Positions 31,870 to 40,354 of a DNA stretch of 64,000 nucleotides are shown here, in pieces. Source of the stretch: Elusimicrobiales bacterium (GTDB taxonomy: Bacteria; Elusimicrobiota; Elusimicrobia; Elusimicrobiales; UBA9959). The translations under genes and the position numbers were made by a program. The DNA lies in assembly GCA_028688015.1 (NCBI GenBank), contig JAQTZB010000001.1:351663-415662 (forward strand), given 5' to 3'. Position 1 is the first letter of the stretch; each line of letters starts with the position of its first letter. A model generated the notes under the pieces. The model saw only the letters and a list, made by a program, of their open reading frames with translations, ran no database searches and was not told the DNA's origin.

Positions 31870-33162
31870 CTATTTCATCCCCGGCCATTTCAGCCGCAGC
31901 GTCAGCAGTGCGTCTCCGGAGAAGAGCTTTGCCGAGAGCGCCACGCCGGCGGCGAACACGGCCGCCTGGTAGGCTATCCCCCACGCCACCTGCGAGAGGT
32001 TGCCCATCATCACGTTCTGCGGCGCCATGAAGGCATGCGTGAAAGGTATGGCGTAGAGCAGGAACTTTAGCCCGGCGTGCGCGGTGCTCAGGTCTATGAA
32101 GATGGGCAGCAGGTACGCGAGCATCAGCGGCATCATCAGGGGGGTCATCATGGTCTGGATGCTCTTGACGTCCTCGGAAAGGATGCCGAGGATGAAGGCG
32201 ATGGCCAGCGCGCACAGGATGCAGAACAGCACCGACAGCCCGATCAGGAGGTAGCCCGAAGAGGTGATGCTCAGGCCGAGTTTCGCGAGGGCCGGCCCGG
32301 CCGCGGCTACGGCCACGGACGGATCGGCGCCCAGGCTGGTCACGCCGGCCATGAAGGAGCGCATGCCCAGCATATAGGCGCCGGACAGCGCCGCGGCGAT
32401 CAGGCAGGAGGCCGCCAGCTTGCTCGTTACCAGCAGGCGCCGGTCCAGCGGCGAGCTCAGCAGCGTCTCCAGCGTCTTGTTCTCCTTCTCGCTCGCGACA
32501 GCGGTCATGATCATCTGCGCCGACAGGATGACGATGAAGAACACCGCCACGGGGAAGAACAGGGACTGCGACTGGATGAAGCCTATCACCTGCGACAGCG
32601 AGACCTCGGCGGTGCGGCCGTCCACCACGGCGAACTCCCTGGCCGGGGCCGGGTCGCGCAGGAAGGCCGGGGTCCGCGAGGGCACGCCGCGCTCGAGCAG
32701 GTAGGAGCTGATCTCCGCCGTAGCCGCCTGCGCGGTGCGGCGGATGCGCGAGGCCGCGATGGCCGGGCCCAGGCCCGACGCGTCCTTCCTGAAGCGGGAA
32801 TAATACTCGATGCGGGAGGTTTTGCCCGCGGTCACTTCGCCCTGCAGGCCCGCGGGGATGACCATGAAGGAATTCTCGGCGGCGTTCTCCGGCGCGGCCA
32901 GCGCGGCCTGGACCTCCGCCGCCGGGGACAGCTTCACCTCGGTCTTGCCGGCCCTGACGGCCGCAGCCACGCGCCCGGAGAGTTCTGTGCGGTCGAGGTC
33001 AAGCAGGACGATGGTGTTGTGCGCCGCCGAGGCCCTGTTGTGGCTGCCGACGGATTTGCCTATCACGTGGAAGACCAGCAGCGTGGCGGCGATGGTGAAG
33101 AGCAGCTGGCGGGTGACCAGCTCCTTGATCTCTTTTTTCAGCAGGATGTAAAAGATGTTCAT
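31870..33162 (-). CDS. ABC-2 type permease (NatB-like)
   Basis: 430 residues. First helix at ~18-36, then a ~170-residue extracytoplasmic domain, then five or six membrane helices from ~205. The sequence between, ASEKENKTLETLLSSPLDRR, is the EK-x-x-x-T-L-E hallmark of NatB/YhaP-type ABC-2 exporters. Start ATG overlaps the ATPase stop by 4 bp. Likely exports ions, lipids or small drugs; substrate unknown. Confidence 0.9.
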   Translation of the reverse strand: MNIFYILLKKEIKELVTRQLLFTIAATLLVFHVIGKSVGSHNRASAAHNTIVLLDLDRTELSGRVAAAVRAGKTEVKLSPAAEVQAALAAPENAAENSFMVIPAGLQGEVTAGKTSRIEYYSRFRKDASGLGPAIAASRIRRTAQAATAEISSYLLERGVPSRTPAFLRDPAPAREFAVVDGRTAEVSLSQVIGFIQSQSLFFPVAVFFIVILSAQMIMTAVASEKENKTLETLLSSPLDRRLLVTSKLAASCLIAAALSGAYMLGMRSFMAGVTSLGADPSVAVAAAGPALAKLGLSITSSGYLLIGLSVLFCILCALAIAFILGILSEDVKSIQTMMTPLMMPLMLAYLLPIFIDLSTAHAGLKFLLYAIPFTHAFMAPQNVMMGNLSQVAWGIAYQAAVFAAGVALSAKLFSGDALLTLRLKWPGMK

Positions 33163-33881
33163 TGCGTGAGCTTGATGAAGACTTCTTCCAGGTCTTCGGT
33201 GGCGAACTTGGCTTTCAGCGCGGCCGCGGTGTCGCAGGCGAGCAGGCGCCCCTTGTTGATCACCCCTATGCGGTCCGACAGGAACTCTATCTCGGCCATG
33301 TTGTGGCTGGAGATCAGGAAGGTCATGCCGCCGGCCGCCAGTTCTTTTATCGTCTTGCGTATCTCGTAGCCGTTCACGATGTCCAGGCCGGAGGTGGGCT
33401 CGTCGAGGATGGCGAGGCGCGGCCTGATCATCACGGCGCGGGCCAGCAGCAGCTTGCGGGCCATGCCCTTGCTGTAGGTCTTGATCTTCTCTTCCAGTTT
33501 GCCGCCCAGGGCGGAGAGGCGTTCGCCCTCGGCCACGGCGGCCGCGGCCCTGGCCTTGTCCTTCAGGAAGACCATGGCCATGAACTCCAGGTAGTCGCGC
33601 CCGGTCAGGTTCTTGTAGGCGCCTGCCTCCTCGGGCAGGTAGCTGATCAGCTCGCGCACGGCGTGCGCGTCACGCACCGTGTCGCGGCCGAAGACGGCGG
33701 CCGACCCGGCGGTCGGCGTCAGCAGGGTGGCTATCATCTTCAGCGTGGTGGACTTGCCTACGCCGTTAGGGCCCACCAGCGCGAAGATCTCCCCCTCGCG
33801 CACGTCGAAGGTGAGGCCGGCGACGGCCTCGAAATCCTTGTATTTCTTGGCCAGGTCCTTTATCTCCAGCGCCAGGGTCAT
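33159..33881 (-). CDS. ABC transporter ATPase (NatA/CcmA type)
   Basis: 240 residues. Walker A GPNGVGKSTTLK (~37-48), signature YSKGMARKLLLARA, Walker B LAILDEPTSGLD and switch His in ISSHN. The weak signature (YSKGM in place of LSGGQ) is normal for ABC-2 exporter ATPases. Partner of the permease directly downstream (4-bp overlap); also overlaps the upstream gene by 4 bp. Confidence 0.94.
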   Translation of the reverse strand: MTLALEIKDLAKKYKDFEAVAGLTFDVREGEIFALVGPNGVGKSTTLKMIATLLTPTAGSAAVFGRDTVRDAHAVRELISYLPEEAGAYKNLTGRDYLEFMAMVFLKDKARAAAAVAEGERLSALGGKLEEKIKTYSKGMARKLLLARAVMIRPRLAILDEPTSGLDIVNGYEIRKTIKELAAGGMTFLISSHNMAEIEFLSDRIGVINKGRLLACDTAAALKAKFATEDLEEVFIKLTQ

Positions 33882-34336
33882 AAGGTTTTGAGGCTGTTGG
33901 CGATGGCCGCCAGCAGGGCCTGCGGCTCGTCGGTGCCTATCAGGAATTCGCGCCCGCCCTTCAGGTTCAGCGCTACGGCGTCCAGGCTGTTCACGGTATA
34001 GAACCAGCCCTTTCCGGTCCAGCGAAGGCCCCAGCCGCCGTACCAGGTCTCCCTGGCTATCTCGGCCGAGGCGATGTCGGCCAGGCGCACGGTTTTAGAG
34101 ATCAGCCCGATGCCGAAGCTGGCGGTGATCGTCTCCGCGTCTACGATGACCGTCAGGCGGTAGAAGTTGGCGGCCACCAGCGCGAAGAGCGGCGGGAAGG
34201 CGAAAGCGTAAAGGGCGCCGGCCCTGGCGAAAACCAGGATGGCCACGGCCGCGGTGACGGCGGCGGCTCCGGCCATGATGGCCAGCATGACCCAGCCGGT
34301 TTCCGAGTGTGAGTAGGCGTTTCCAGCCGGTGTCAC
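33878..34336 (-). CDS. Membrane protein with PH-like domain
   Basis: 152 residues from GTG 34336, which overlaps the previous stop (GTGA); a longer open frame upstream only shadows the neighbouring gene. Two helices (~15-37 and ~42-60) precede a bacterial PH-like region: RLTVIVDAETITASFGIGLISKTVRLADI (two parts) and NSLDAVALNLKGGREFLIGTDEP. Such proteins often accompany ABC-2 exporters as accessory membrane proteins; function unknown. Confidence 0.65.
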   Translation of the reverse strand: MTPAGNAYSHSETGWVMLAIMAGAAAVTAAVAILVFARAGALYAFAFPPLFALVAANFYRLTVIVDAETITASFGIGLISKTVRLADIASAEIARETWYGGWGLRWTGKGWFYTVNSLDAVALNLKGGREFLIGTDEPQALLAAIANSLKTL

Positions 34337-35220
34337 GCTTCCCCCGACGCGGCTGCGCCGAGCAGCCCTTTGGCGTAGGCCGCTGCGGCCGGCCAGTAGG
34401 CGGCCAGCAGCGACGCGCCTATGGGCGCCGACAGCGTGGAGACCGCCTTGTTCCAGAACGGGTAATTCTCGTCGGCCAGGCGCAGCAGGCCCGCCGAGAC
34501 CACCAGGAAGACTACCGGCGACAACCACACCTCGCGCGGCAGGACGCCCAGCAGGCTGGTCTTCGTCAGCACGCCAGACAGCGCGATGGAGGCGGACAGC
34601 ATCCAGAGCAGGGCGCTGGAGAGCGAGAAGAGGACGCCCGTCAGCAGCATGCTGAGGGTGTAGCGCTTGCAGAGGAAGAGGAGGAAGGCCAGGGCAACGG
34701 CCGCGGCGGGGATCAGCCAGAGGGCGTAGGCCATGGCGGCCTGGTGGCCGTGGTAAAAGCGCAGTATGTCCCCCCGGAAATCCGAGAAACTCTGGAACTC
34801 CGGGCCTTTGGCGTTCCTCAGGCCGCCCAGCACCTTGCCGGCCGCGCCCGGCAGCTGAGGCAGAGCGGCGGCGCCTGCCCGCCCGCCGGCCAGGCCCACC
34901 TGGCGCGTGAGGGCGTTGTTCCTGAACTTCAGCTGCGGGGCGGCGTCCTTCATCAGCTCGCGCTCTTCGTCCGAGAGGCCGGCCACGGCCCGGACCGGGG
35001 CCCCGCCGGCGGCCAGCTGCTTGAGGTCCGCCATCGTGCTGCCGAGGTCGGCCATCTCCCGGCGCAGTTCCCTGGAACTTTCGTCCTTGCCCGCCGGCAG
35101 GGCGAAGCCCGGGACTTCCCCGGAGGGCAGCTTCGACAGCCCGCCCAGCAAATTGGGCAGGCCGGAGGCGCCGGCCGAGAGGCCGGCGAGCAGAAGGAGT
35201 TTAAGCAGGCTTTTTGCCAT
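34333..35220 (-). CDS. Multi-pass membrane protein, unknown function
   Basis: 295 residues. A signal-like start (LLKLLLLAGLSAGASG), ~130 residues of extracytoplasmic sequence with a coiled-coil-prone stretch (SSRELRREMADLGSTMADLK), then four or five membrane helices from ~160 (AYALWLIPAAAVALAFLLFL onward). No family recognised. It overlaps the PII-like gene by 20 bp upstream and the PH-like gene by 4 bp downstream, making one transcription unit with the ABC exporter. Confidence 0.6.
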   Translation of the reverse strand: MAKSLLKLLLLAGLSAGASGLPNLLGGLSKLPSGEVPGFALPAGKDESSRELRREMADLGSTMADLKQLAAGGAPVRAVAGLSDEERELMKDAAPQLKFRNNALTRQVGLAGGRAGAAALPQLPGAAGKVLGGLRNAKGPEFQSFSDFRGDILRFYHGHQAAMAYALWLIPAAAVALAFLLFLCKRYTLSMLLTGVLFSLSSALLWMLSASIALSGVLTKTSLLGVLPREVWLSPVVFLVVSAGLLRLADENYPFWNKAVSTLSAPIGASLLAAYWPAAAAYAKGLLGAAASGEA

Positions 35221-35539
35221 CCCCGCCCTCGTAATAGCCGTAGACGCGGCCGATGGTCTGCACGTAGGCGAAGCCCTTGCCCGGCTTATCCAGCTCCAGG
35301 TCCGCGGCCACGCCGGTGAGGATCTTGTCCACCTTTTCCGCCGTGGTGGCTATCAGGACGATCTGCTTTTCGGCCTCGATGAAAAGGCCGAACAAGCTGA
35401 GCTTCTGGCGCACGCCCGTGCCGCGGCCGTAGAAACTGGTAACACCGGGCGCCCCATGCTTCAGCGCGGCGTCTATGGCGCGCTGGCCGTCCTTGCGCTG
35501 CACAACTACTGTGATAAGTTCCATGCTCTGGTCTGCCAT
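35201..35539 (-). CDS. PII-like signalling protein
   Basis: 112 residues from ATG 35539 (GGAGG just before). The fold pattern is that of PII trimers: ELITVVVQRKDGQRAIDAAL, a short T-loop-like region GVTSFYGRGTG, EKQIVLIATTAEKVDKIL and TIGRVYGYYEG. The canonical uridylylated Tyr loop is missing, so it belongs with PII-like proteins (small-molecule sensors near transporters) rather than GlnB. The overlap with the membrane-protein and exporter genes suggests it senses a ligand for that unit. Confidence 0.75.
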   Translation of the reverse strand: MADQSMELITVVVQRKDGQRAIDAALKHGAPGVTSFYGRGTGVRQKLSLFGLFIEAEKQIVLIATTAEKVDKILTGVAADLELDKPGKGFAYVQTIGRVYGYYEGGDGKKPA

Positions 35540-35619
35540 GAATCCTCCGTAAAATCCGTTTGCCCCGCAGTTCAGTATATCAAAAAGATCCGGCCCCGCC
35601 CTTCCGGGAGAGCGGCGTG

Positions 35620-36945
35620 TCAGGGCCTGCCCGCCGCCCGGGCTTTCTTCTTTTTCTTCGCGGGCCTGGCCGCCGGGCGCGGCGCGGCAGTTTTTCCTGC
35701 GCCGCAGCCCTGGCTGAGAACTTTCATTACGGCCTTGTTCCGGCGGAAGACCGGTTTGACTGCGGCCAGCGCGGCGGCGGCGGCCGCGCGCTCGGCGCAG
35801 TCTCCGGAGGTGAAGTTCTTCCACAGGGCGTCGGCTGCCCCGGCCCCGCGCGGCCCGAGCCCGGCTAGGGCTGCGGCGGCGGCCAGCCGCAGGTCCCTGT
35901 CGGCGTGGCCCAGGGCGCCGGTCAGCGCCGCGACGGCCCTGCCGTCGGAGGCCGCGAGCCTCGCCAGCGGGGCCACTGCGGCGTCGCGAGCGGCTTTTGC
36001 GCCGCCGCCGAGCGCCTCAGCCAGGAGCGCAACGCCGGCCTTGCCGGATTTCAACAGCGCTTCACGGGCGGGGGCCGCCGCCGGCCCGGGCTCGCCTGTA
36101 AGCCAGGTAAGGGAGCGTGCGGCCTTTTCGGGCAAGCCGGCCAGCCGCTCGGCCGGGCAGGCGGCCAGGGCGCGCGCTGCGTCGGCGCGCACCTGGGCCT
36201 CGGGATCTTCCAGCGCGGTGCATAGCGCTTCGAAAGCTTCTGCCGGCGGCTCCGGAATGACCGCCAGCACCGCGGCCGCTCCGGCGCGGGAGCGGGCTGA
36301 GGGAGAGCGCAGCGCGTCGGCCAGCCAACGGCCAGCGGGAGCGCCTATCGCCCCGAGGGCGGCGGCCGCCGCCGTTTTCACTTCGGGGTCGCTGCTGGAC
36401 GCGGCCCGTGCCAGCGCCGGCACGGCCCGCGCCGCTGCGGGGCCCATGGCGCCCAGCGCCCCGGCTGATCTCAGGGCGAGGTCCTTATTTCCGCGCTCGA
36501 AATTCCTCCCCAGGGCCGCCGCGCCGGCTTCGCCCTGCGCGGCCAGGATGCGCGCCAGCCTGTCCTGCAGTCCGGGGTCGGCGCCGTCCATGGCGGCGGC
36601 GAGGGCGTTGGAAGTTTCCCACAGCTTGCCGAGCGCGCGCTCGGCCGATTCCGAGATCTCCGGGTCCGGGTCTTCGAGCGCGGCGATCAGCTCCGGCTCG
36701 GCCGCGGCCGCGTGAGGGCCTATGTCTTCAAGGGCGGCGGCCGCCTGGGGGCGGCCGGCGGCTTTCTTGTCCGCCAGGATGGTTTTCAGGGCCGCCACCA
36801 GCTCCGTTTTTTTAGCGTCGCTGGCCGCGGCGGCGTCCTCGCCGGCTTCGGCGCGCGTGTGCGGGTCTTCGGAGAGCAGGCGTTTCTCCAGGGAAGAGCA
36901 GGCGGCCACCAGGGTGCAGGCGGCGGCGAGGAGCAGGCGTTTCAT
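35620..36945 (-). CDS. HEAT-repeat lipoprotein
   Basis: 441 residues from ATG 36945. Lipobox LVAAC (Cys ~17) gives a lipid-anchored protein. The rest is about ten HEAT/PBS-type helical repeats of ~30-40 residues (e.g. AAAALEDIGPHAAAAEPELI; AAAAALGAIGAPAGRWLADAL), extremely Ala-rich, and a basic C-terminal tail (KKKKKARAAGRP). Likely a periplasmic protein-binding scaffold. An ATG 30 bp upstream is less likely because the lipobox would be too far inside. Confidence 0.75.
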   Translation of the reverse strand: MKRLLLAAACTLVAACSSLEKRLLSEDPHTRAEAGEDAAAASDAKKTELVAALKTILADKKAAGRPQAAAALEDIGPHAAAAEPELIAALEDPDPEISESAERALGKLWETSNALAAAMDGADPGLQDRLARILAAQGEAGAAALGRNFERGNKDLALRSAGALGAMGPAAARAVPALARAASSSDPEVKTAAAAALGAIGAPAGRWLADALRSPSARSRAGAAAVLAVIPEPPAEAFEALCTALEDPEAQVRADAARALAACPAERLAGLPEKAARSLTWLTGEPGPAAAPAREALLKSGKAGVALLAEALGGGAKAARDAAVAPLARLAASDGRAVAALTGALGHADRDLRLAAAAALAGLGPRGAGAADALWKNFTSGDCAERAAAAAALAAVKPVFRRNKAVMKVLSQGCGAGKTAAPRPAARPAKKKKKARAAGRP

Positions 36946-36976
36946 ACGGTAAAGGATACAACTTTTCAGCGGCAAA

Positions 36977-37016
36977 AATAAGCGCGCCCGGGGTAGCCGC
37001 CCCGGGCGCGTGTTTT
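36977..37016 (-). terminator. Terminator of the protease gene
   Basis: CGCGCCCGGGG / CCCCGGGCGCG, 11 bp, loop TAGCCG (36983-37010); A-rich left side gives a T-run on the minus strand. Confidence 0.85.
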
Positions 37017-37034
37017 CTTAAGCCCGATCCGTAT

Positions 37035-38045
37035 TTAGTCGAAGCTGATGGACCTCGACGCGCCCTCTACGGGCTGTATACCGCTGGAATCCACGTCGCG
37101 CACCTCGAGCTCCTCCGGAACCGACTTCTCTCCGGGCAGCTTCGGGATGAAGGCGGAGAGCACCTCTATCTTGGTCACGTCCTCGCCGCGGCCGCCGGTC
37201 TGGTCGTAGGTGGCCATCGCGGTGCAGCCGGCGGGGCTGTCTACGAAGTCCTCGTCGCCGCGCACCAGGATGCCTTCTATCTTCTTGGTCCTGGCATTGA
37301 AGACCGGGGAGCCGGAGTTGCCGCCGAAAGTGTCGAGGTCGGCGGTGAAGTAGCCTACCTTGGAGAAGTCGCGCACCCGGGCGTCGTCGGCCAGTTTGAG
37401 CGGCAGGCCCACGGGGTGGCCCACCACGAAGATGCCGTCGCCGGCCTTGAGCTTGGCGCCGCGGTTGATCGCCAGCGGCTTGCGGCCGGCCGGCTTGCGG
37501 TCCAACTGGATCAGCGCGTAATCTGCACCGAGGTTCTGGCCGGTGGGGTTAGCCGAGTTTGGCTCGCCGGCCAGGAAGCGCTTCACGACTTTCTTGCAGC
37601 TGAAGACGTTGGCGGAAGGCTGCGTGGTGACGGCTGCGCCGCCCGCGCTCCTGATGTTAAAGTCGAAGACGATCTTGGTGTCGAGGCACTGCGCGTCGGT
37701 TTTGATGCAGTGGCCGGCCGTCATGACCAGGTCCTCGCCCACCAGCGAGCCGGAGCAGAAGGCCCCTATGGGCTGCTCGCGGTACTTGGCGTCCGGGCAG
37801 AGGTTCAGGCGGTCGCCGAAGTTGACGGTCTTCAGCTTGAAGCCGGAGCCCTCGGCGGTCACTGACGCGGATTTCCAGAAAGAAACCGTGGAATTGGCCA
37901 GCGCTTTCTGCGCGGCGTCGAGCTGGAAATATTCTTTGCGGCTGTCGGCGCCGTAGATGCTCTTGGCGTCTTCGGCGAACGAGAGCATTGGCAGTATAAG
38001 GAGAGAGGCCGAGGCCAGCAGGATGTTTTTCACAAGTGTTTTCAT
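37035..38045 (-). CDS. Secreted trypsin-like serine protease
   Basis: 336 residues. Signal peptide with cleavage after SFA (~24). S1-fold catalytic triad: His112 in MTAGHC, Asp175 in ADYALIQLD, Ser244 in GGNSGSP. Cysteines around the His loop (C83, C97, C113, C120) suggest disulfides. C-terminal ~60 residues form an extra tail. Similar to V8/glutamyl-endopeptidase-like bacterial trypsins. It has a strong promoter with an operator-like inverted repeat, and its own terminator. Confidence 0.92.
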   Translation of the reverse strand: MKTLVKNILLASASLLILPMLSFAEDAKSIYGADSRKEYFQLDAAQKALANSTVSFWKSASVTAEGSGFKLKTVNFGDRLNLCPDAKYREQPIGAFCSGSLVGEDLVMTAGHCIKTDAQCLDTKIVFDFNIRSAGGAAVTTQPSANVFSCKKVVKRFLAGEPNSANPTGQNLGADYALIQLDRKPAGRKPLAINRGAKLKAGDGIFVVGHPVGLPLKLADDARVRDFSKVGYFTADLDTFGGNSGSPVFNARTKKIEGILVRGDEDFVDSPAGCTAMATYDQTGGRGEDVTKIEVLSAFIPKLPGEKSVPEELEVRDVDSSGIQPVEGASRSISFD

Positions 38046-38079
38046 AACTCCTCCGGTAGCGAACGTTAACTTCCGCTAT

Positions 38080-38108
38080 GTTATACAGCGCGGGTTGACA
38101 AATGTCAA
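38080..38108 (-). promoter_or_regulatory. Promoter of the secreted protease
   Basis: On the minus strand TTGACA (38108-38103), 17-bp spacer, TATAAC (38085-38080). TTGAC-ATTT-GTCAA (38108-38095) is an inverted repeat over the -35, a possible operator. Confidence 0.6.
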
Positions 38109-38180
38109 TAGCCGGTGGGCCCAGGCTTCCCGGGGCCGTTAGGCCCAGAAGCGGATGGGACTTTAGGGTAAATAAGGGTT

Positions 38181-39140
38181 TTAGACCCAGCCCAGGTAGA
38201 GCCTGACGGTATGGGCGTCTACCGCCCTCAGGGCCAGGTAGCAGGCCAGGGGCAGCAGCGCGGCGGCCGCGCGGCGCAGGGCGGCCGGCGGGGGCGGCCC
38301 GGGCATGGTCCAGGCGACCTCTTCCCAGTTCCGGCCTGCCCGCAGCCAGGAGGTCAGGCTATAGAGCGAATAGCAGGCCGGGCCCAGCAGCACAAAGCCG
38401 GCGTAGGCGGCCGCCGGCAGCGGCGCCAGCCAGGCCGGCAGCGCGTATTCCCAGCCGGAGCCCCCCGCGCGGTTCCACCAGTTCCACAGCAGGCCCATGG
38501 CCAAGCCGGCTGCGGCCAGGCGGGCGGCCTTGGCGGGCAGCCCCCCCGCCACTTCGCGCGTGAGCGAGGGCAGGCCCAGCCGCAGGTTCAGCGGTTCGGC
38601 CAGCAGGAAGACGGCCGGCAGCAGCAGCGGCCAGAACAGCGACGGAGCGGCTAAGGCCAGCAGCGCCAGGGCGGCGCCCGCGGCCAGGAAGGCGCGCGGC
38701 AGGGCGGCCGGCAGCTTGAAAGGGGCCGACTTGAGGCCGCGGAAAAAGCCGAAGGACTTGAACAGCTCGTCCAGCACGAAGATCGAGGGCAGCGCGCCGG
38801 CCCACGCGAACAGCCGCCCGCCCCAGCGCGTGGACTGGTCCGAGGCCTGGTTTAGGTAATGCCACGCTCCGAGGCGCAGGTTCAGCAGCTCGGCAAGGGC
38901 GGCCAGGCCCAGCGACCAGAGGGCAAGATAATAAAACTCGACGGGCCGGGAGATCAGCGGCGAGTCGTTCTTGAAGCGCCAGGCCAGGTTATCCGCGAGC
39001 AGGATGAAACTCCATAACGCGAACGGGAAGAACTGGTTGTTCACCGGCTCGATCCCTGTATAGCGCCCGGAGTAGCCGAGCAAGGTCAGAAAAAACCCCA
39101 GGTACAGGGAATACTTGGAGAGGTTGTCTTCTTGGAACAT
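38181..39140 (-). CDS. Multi-pass membrane protein, unknown function
   Basis: 319 residues with about eight or nine membrane helices. Notable conserved-looking features are NLRLGAWHYLN, a Trp-rich WNWWNRAGGSGWEYALPAW segment and a Pro stretch PGPPPP near the C-terminus. No family recognised. It stands alone between the protease (ends of gap at 38046-38180 hold only the protease promoter) and the dehydrogenase terminator, so it is probably monocistronic. Confidence 0.6.
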   Translation of the reverse strand: MFQEDNLSKYSLYLGFFLTLLGYSGRYTGIEPVNNQFFPFALWSFILLADNLAWRFKNDSPLISRPVEFYYLALWSLGLAALAELLNLRLGAWHYLNQASDQSTRWGGRLFAWAGALPSIFVLDELFKSFGFFRGLKSAPFKLPAALPRAFLAAGAALALLALAAPSLFWPLLLPAVFLLAEPLNLRLGLPSLTREVAGGLPAKAARLAAAGLAMGLLWNWWNRAGGSGWEYALPAWLAPLPAAAYAGFVLLGPACYSLYSLTSWLRAGRNWEEVAWTMPGPPPPAALRRAAAALLPLACYLALRAVDAHTVRLYLGWV

Positions 39141-39167
39141 TAAAGTATAGATAGCAAAAGAAGGGCG

Positions 39168-39202
39168 TGCAAAGCAAAAGGCGGCGGGTGCCGCCCGCCG
39201 CC
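39168..39202 (-). terminator. Terminator of the murG-dehydrogenase unit
   Basis: GGCGGCGGG, loop TGCCG, CCCGCCGCC (39180-39202); the AAAGCAAAA on its left gives the minus-strand T-run. Confidence 0.75.
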
Positions 39203-39219
39203 CTCCTGCCTCCCCCCGC

Positions 39220-40335
39220 CTAGAAGTTGAACTTGTACTGCTTCAGCCCGAGTTCGTCGCGCATCGCGATCATCTCGCGCTGGGTTTCCTTGTTCAGCGG
39301 CACGCCCTTGTGCCTGCGGTACAGCCAGGCCAGGTGTTCCTTCTCGCCGGCGGTGTAGATGCGCTTGGCTCCGGGCATCTTCTTCGAGGCGCGCAGTTCG
39401 CGCAGGATATTGCCGGTGGTCTTCTTGAAAGAGCGCAGCGGCACGAAGTGCGCGATGTCGATGGCCAGGAAGAAATGGCCGAGCGGGTAAGGGATCTTTT
39501 TCCCCTTCTTGTCCACGCCGAGCAGCATCTTCATGTAGGCGCCCTGCTGCAGCGCGGCCGAGAGGATCTCCACAACCGTGCAGTAGCCGTAGCCCTTGTA
39601 GCCCGCCAGCTCCTCACCGATGCCGCCCAGCGGCACCAGGGCGGCGGTGCCCGCCACCAGGTCCTTGAGCACGGCGCGAGAGTCGGTCTTGGAATTGCCT
39701 TTCTCGTCGATGACCCAGCCCTTGGGCATCTTCTTGCCGAGCTTGGCGTAAACTTCTATCTTGCCGCGCTGCGTGATGGGCGTAGCGCAGTCGAGCAGGA
39801 ACGGGAACGCCTCGTCCGTCGGGATGGCGAACGTGAGCGGGTTCGTGCCCATCATGTTCTCCACGCCGAAGGTGGGCGCCACCGACGGGCGGGCATTGGT
39901 GCCTGTTATGCCGATCATGCCGGCCTTGGAGGCCAGCATCGCGTGGTAGCCGGCGATGCCGTAATGTGTAGAGTTGCGCACGGCCGTCATGCCCAGGCCG
40001 AACTTCCTGGCCTTCTTCACGGCCATTTCCATGGCGCGCTTGGCGATGTAGTGGCCCATGCCGTTATGCCCGTCTATGACCGCCGTGGTCGGGGTCTCGC
40101 GGACCACTTCGAACTTCGTCTTGGGCAGCTGTATGCCCTGCTTGATGCGGTCGTAATAGATAGGCTTCAGGCGCGAGGCGCCGTGCGAATCTATGCCCAG
40201 CTTGTCAGCGGTTATCAGCACGTTCGCGCAGACCGCGGCTTCTTCCGCCGGCACGCCTATCTTTTTGAAGACGTCGCGCATGAAGCGCTCCATCACGTCG
40301 AACTTCACCCACTTCGCACCTTTCTCTATTTCCAT
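39220..40335 (-). CDS. Malate/L-lactate dehydrogenase family oxidoreductase
   Basis: 371 residues, NAD(P)-dependent 2-hydroxyacid dehydrogenase of the Ldh/YlbC/ComC fold (not the Rossmann-type MDH). Family motifs: DKLGIDSHGASRL near residue 45-57 with the catalytic His, RNSTHYGIAGYHA (~123-135), NMMGTNPLTFAIP and YKGYGYCTVVEILSAAL. Substrate (malate, sulfolactate, ureidoglycolate and others) cannot be told. It lies 19 bp downstream of murG, the place normally taken by murC, and ends at a terminator. Confidence 0.9.
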   Translation of the reverse strand: MEIEKGAKWVKFDVMERFMRDVFKKIGVPAEEAAVCANVLITADKLGIDSHGASRLKPIYYDRIKQGIQLPKTKFEVVRETPTTAVIDGHNGMGHYIAKRAMEMAVKKARKFGLGMTAVRNSTHYGIAGYHAMLASKAGMIGITGTNARPSVAPTFGVENMMGTNPLTFAIPTDEAFPFLLDCATPITQRGKIEVYAKLGKKMPKGWVIDEKGNSKTDSRAVLKDLVAGTAALVPLGGIGEELAGYKGYGYCTVVEILSAALQQGAYMKMLLGVDKKGKKIPYPLGHFFLAIDIAHFVPLRSFKKTTGNILRELRASKKMPGAKRIYTAGEKEHLAWLYRRHKGVPLNKETQREMIAMRDELGLKQYKFNF

Positions 40336-40354
40336 TTTAGTGTCCTCCGTAAAT

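Noticed and set aside
35540..35824. Extended N-terminus of the PII-like gene
   Set aside because: Arg/Gly-rich shadow of the HEAT gene; the PII fold begins at ATG 35539 with its own GGAGG.
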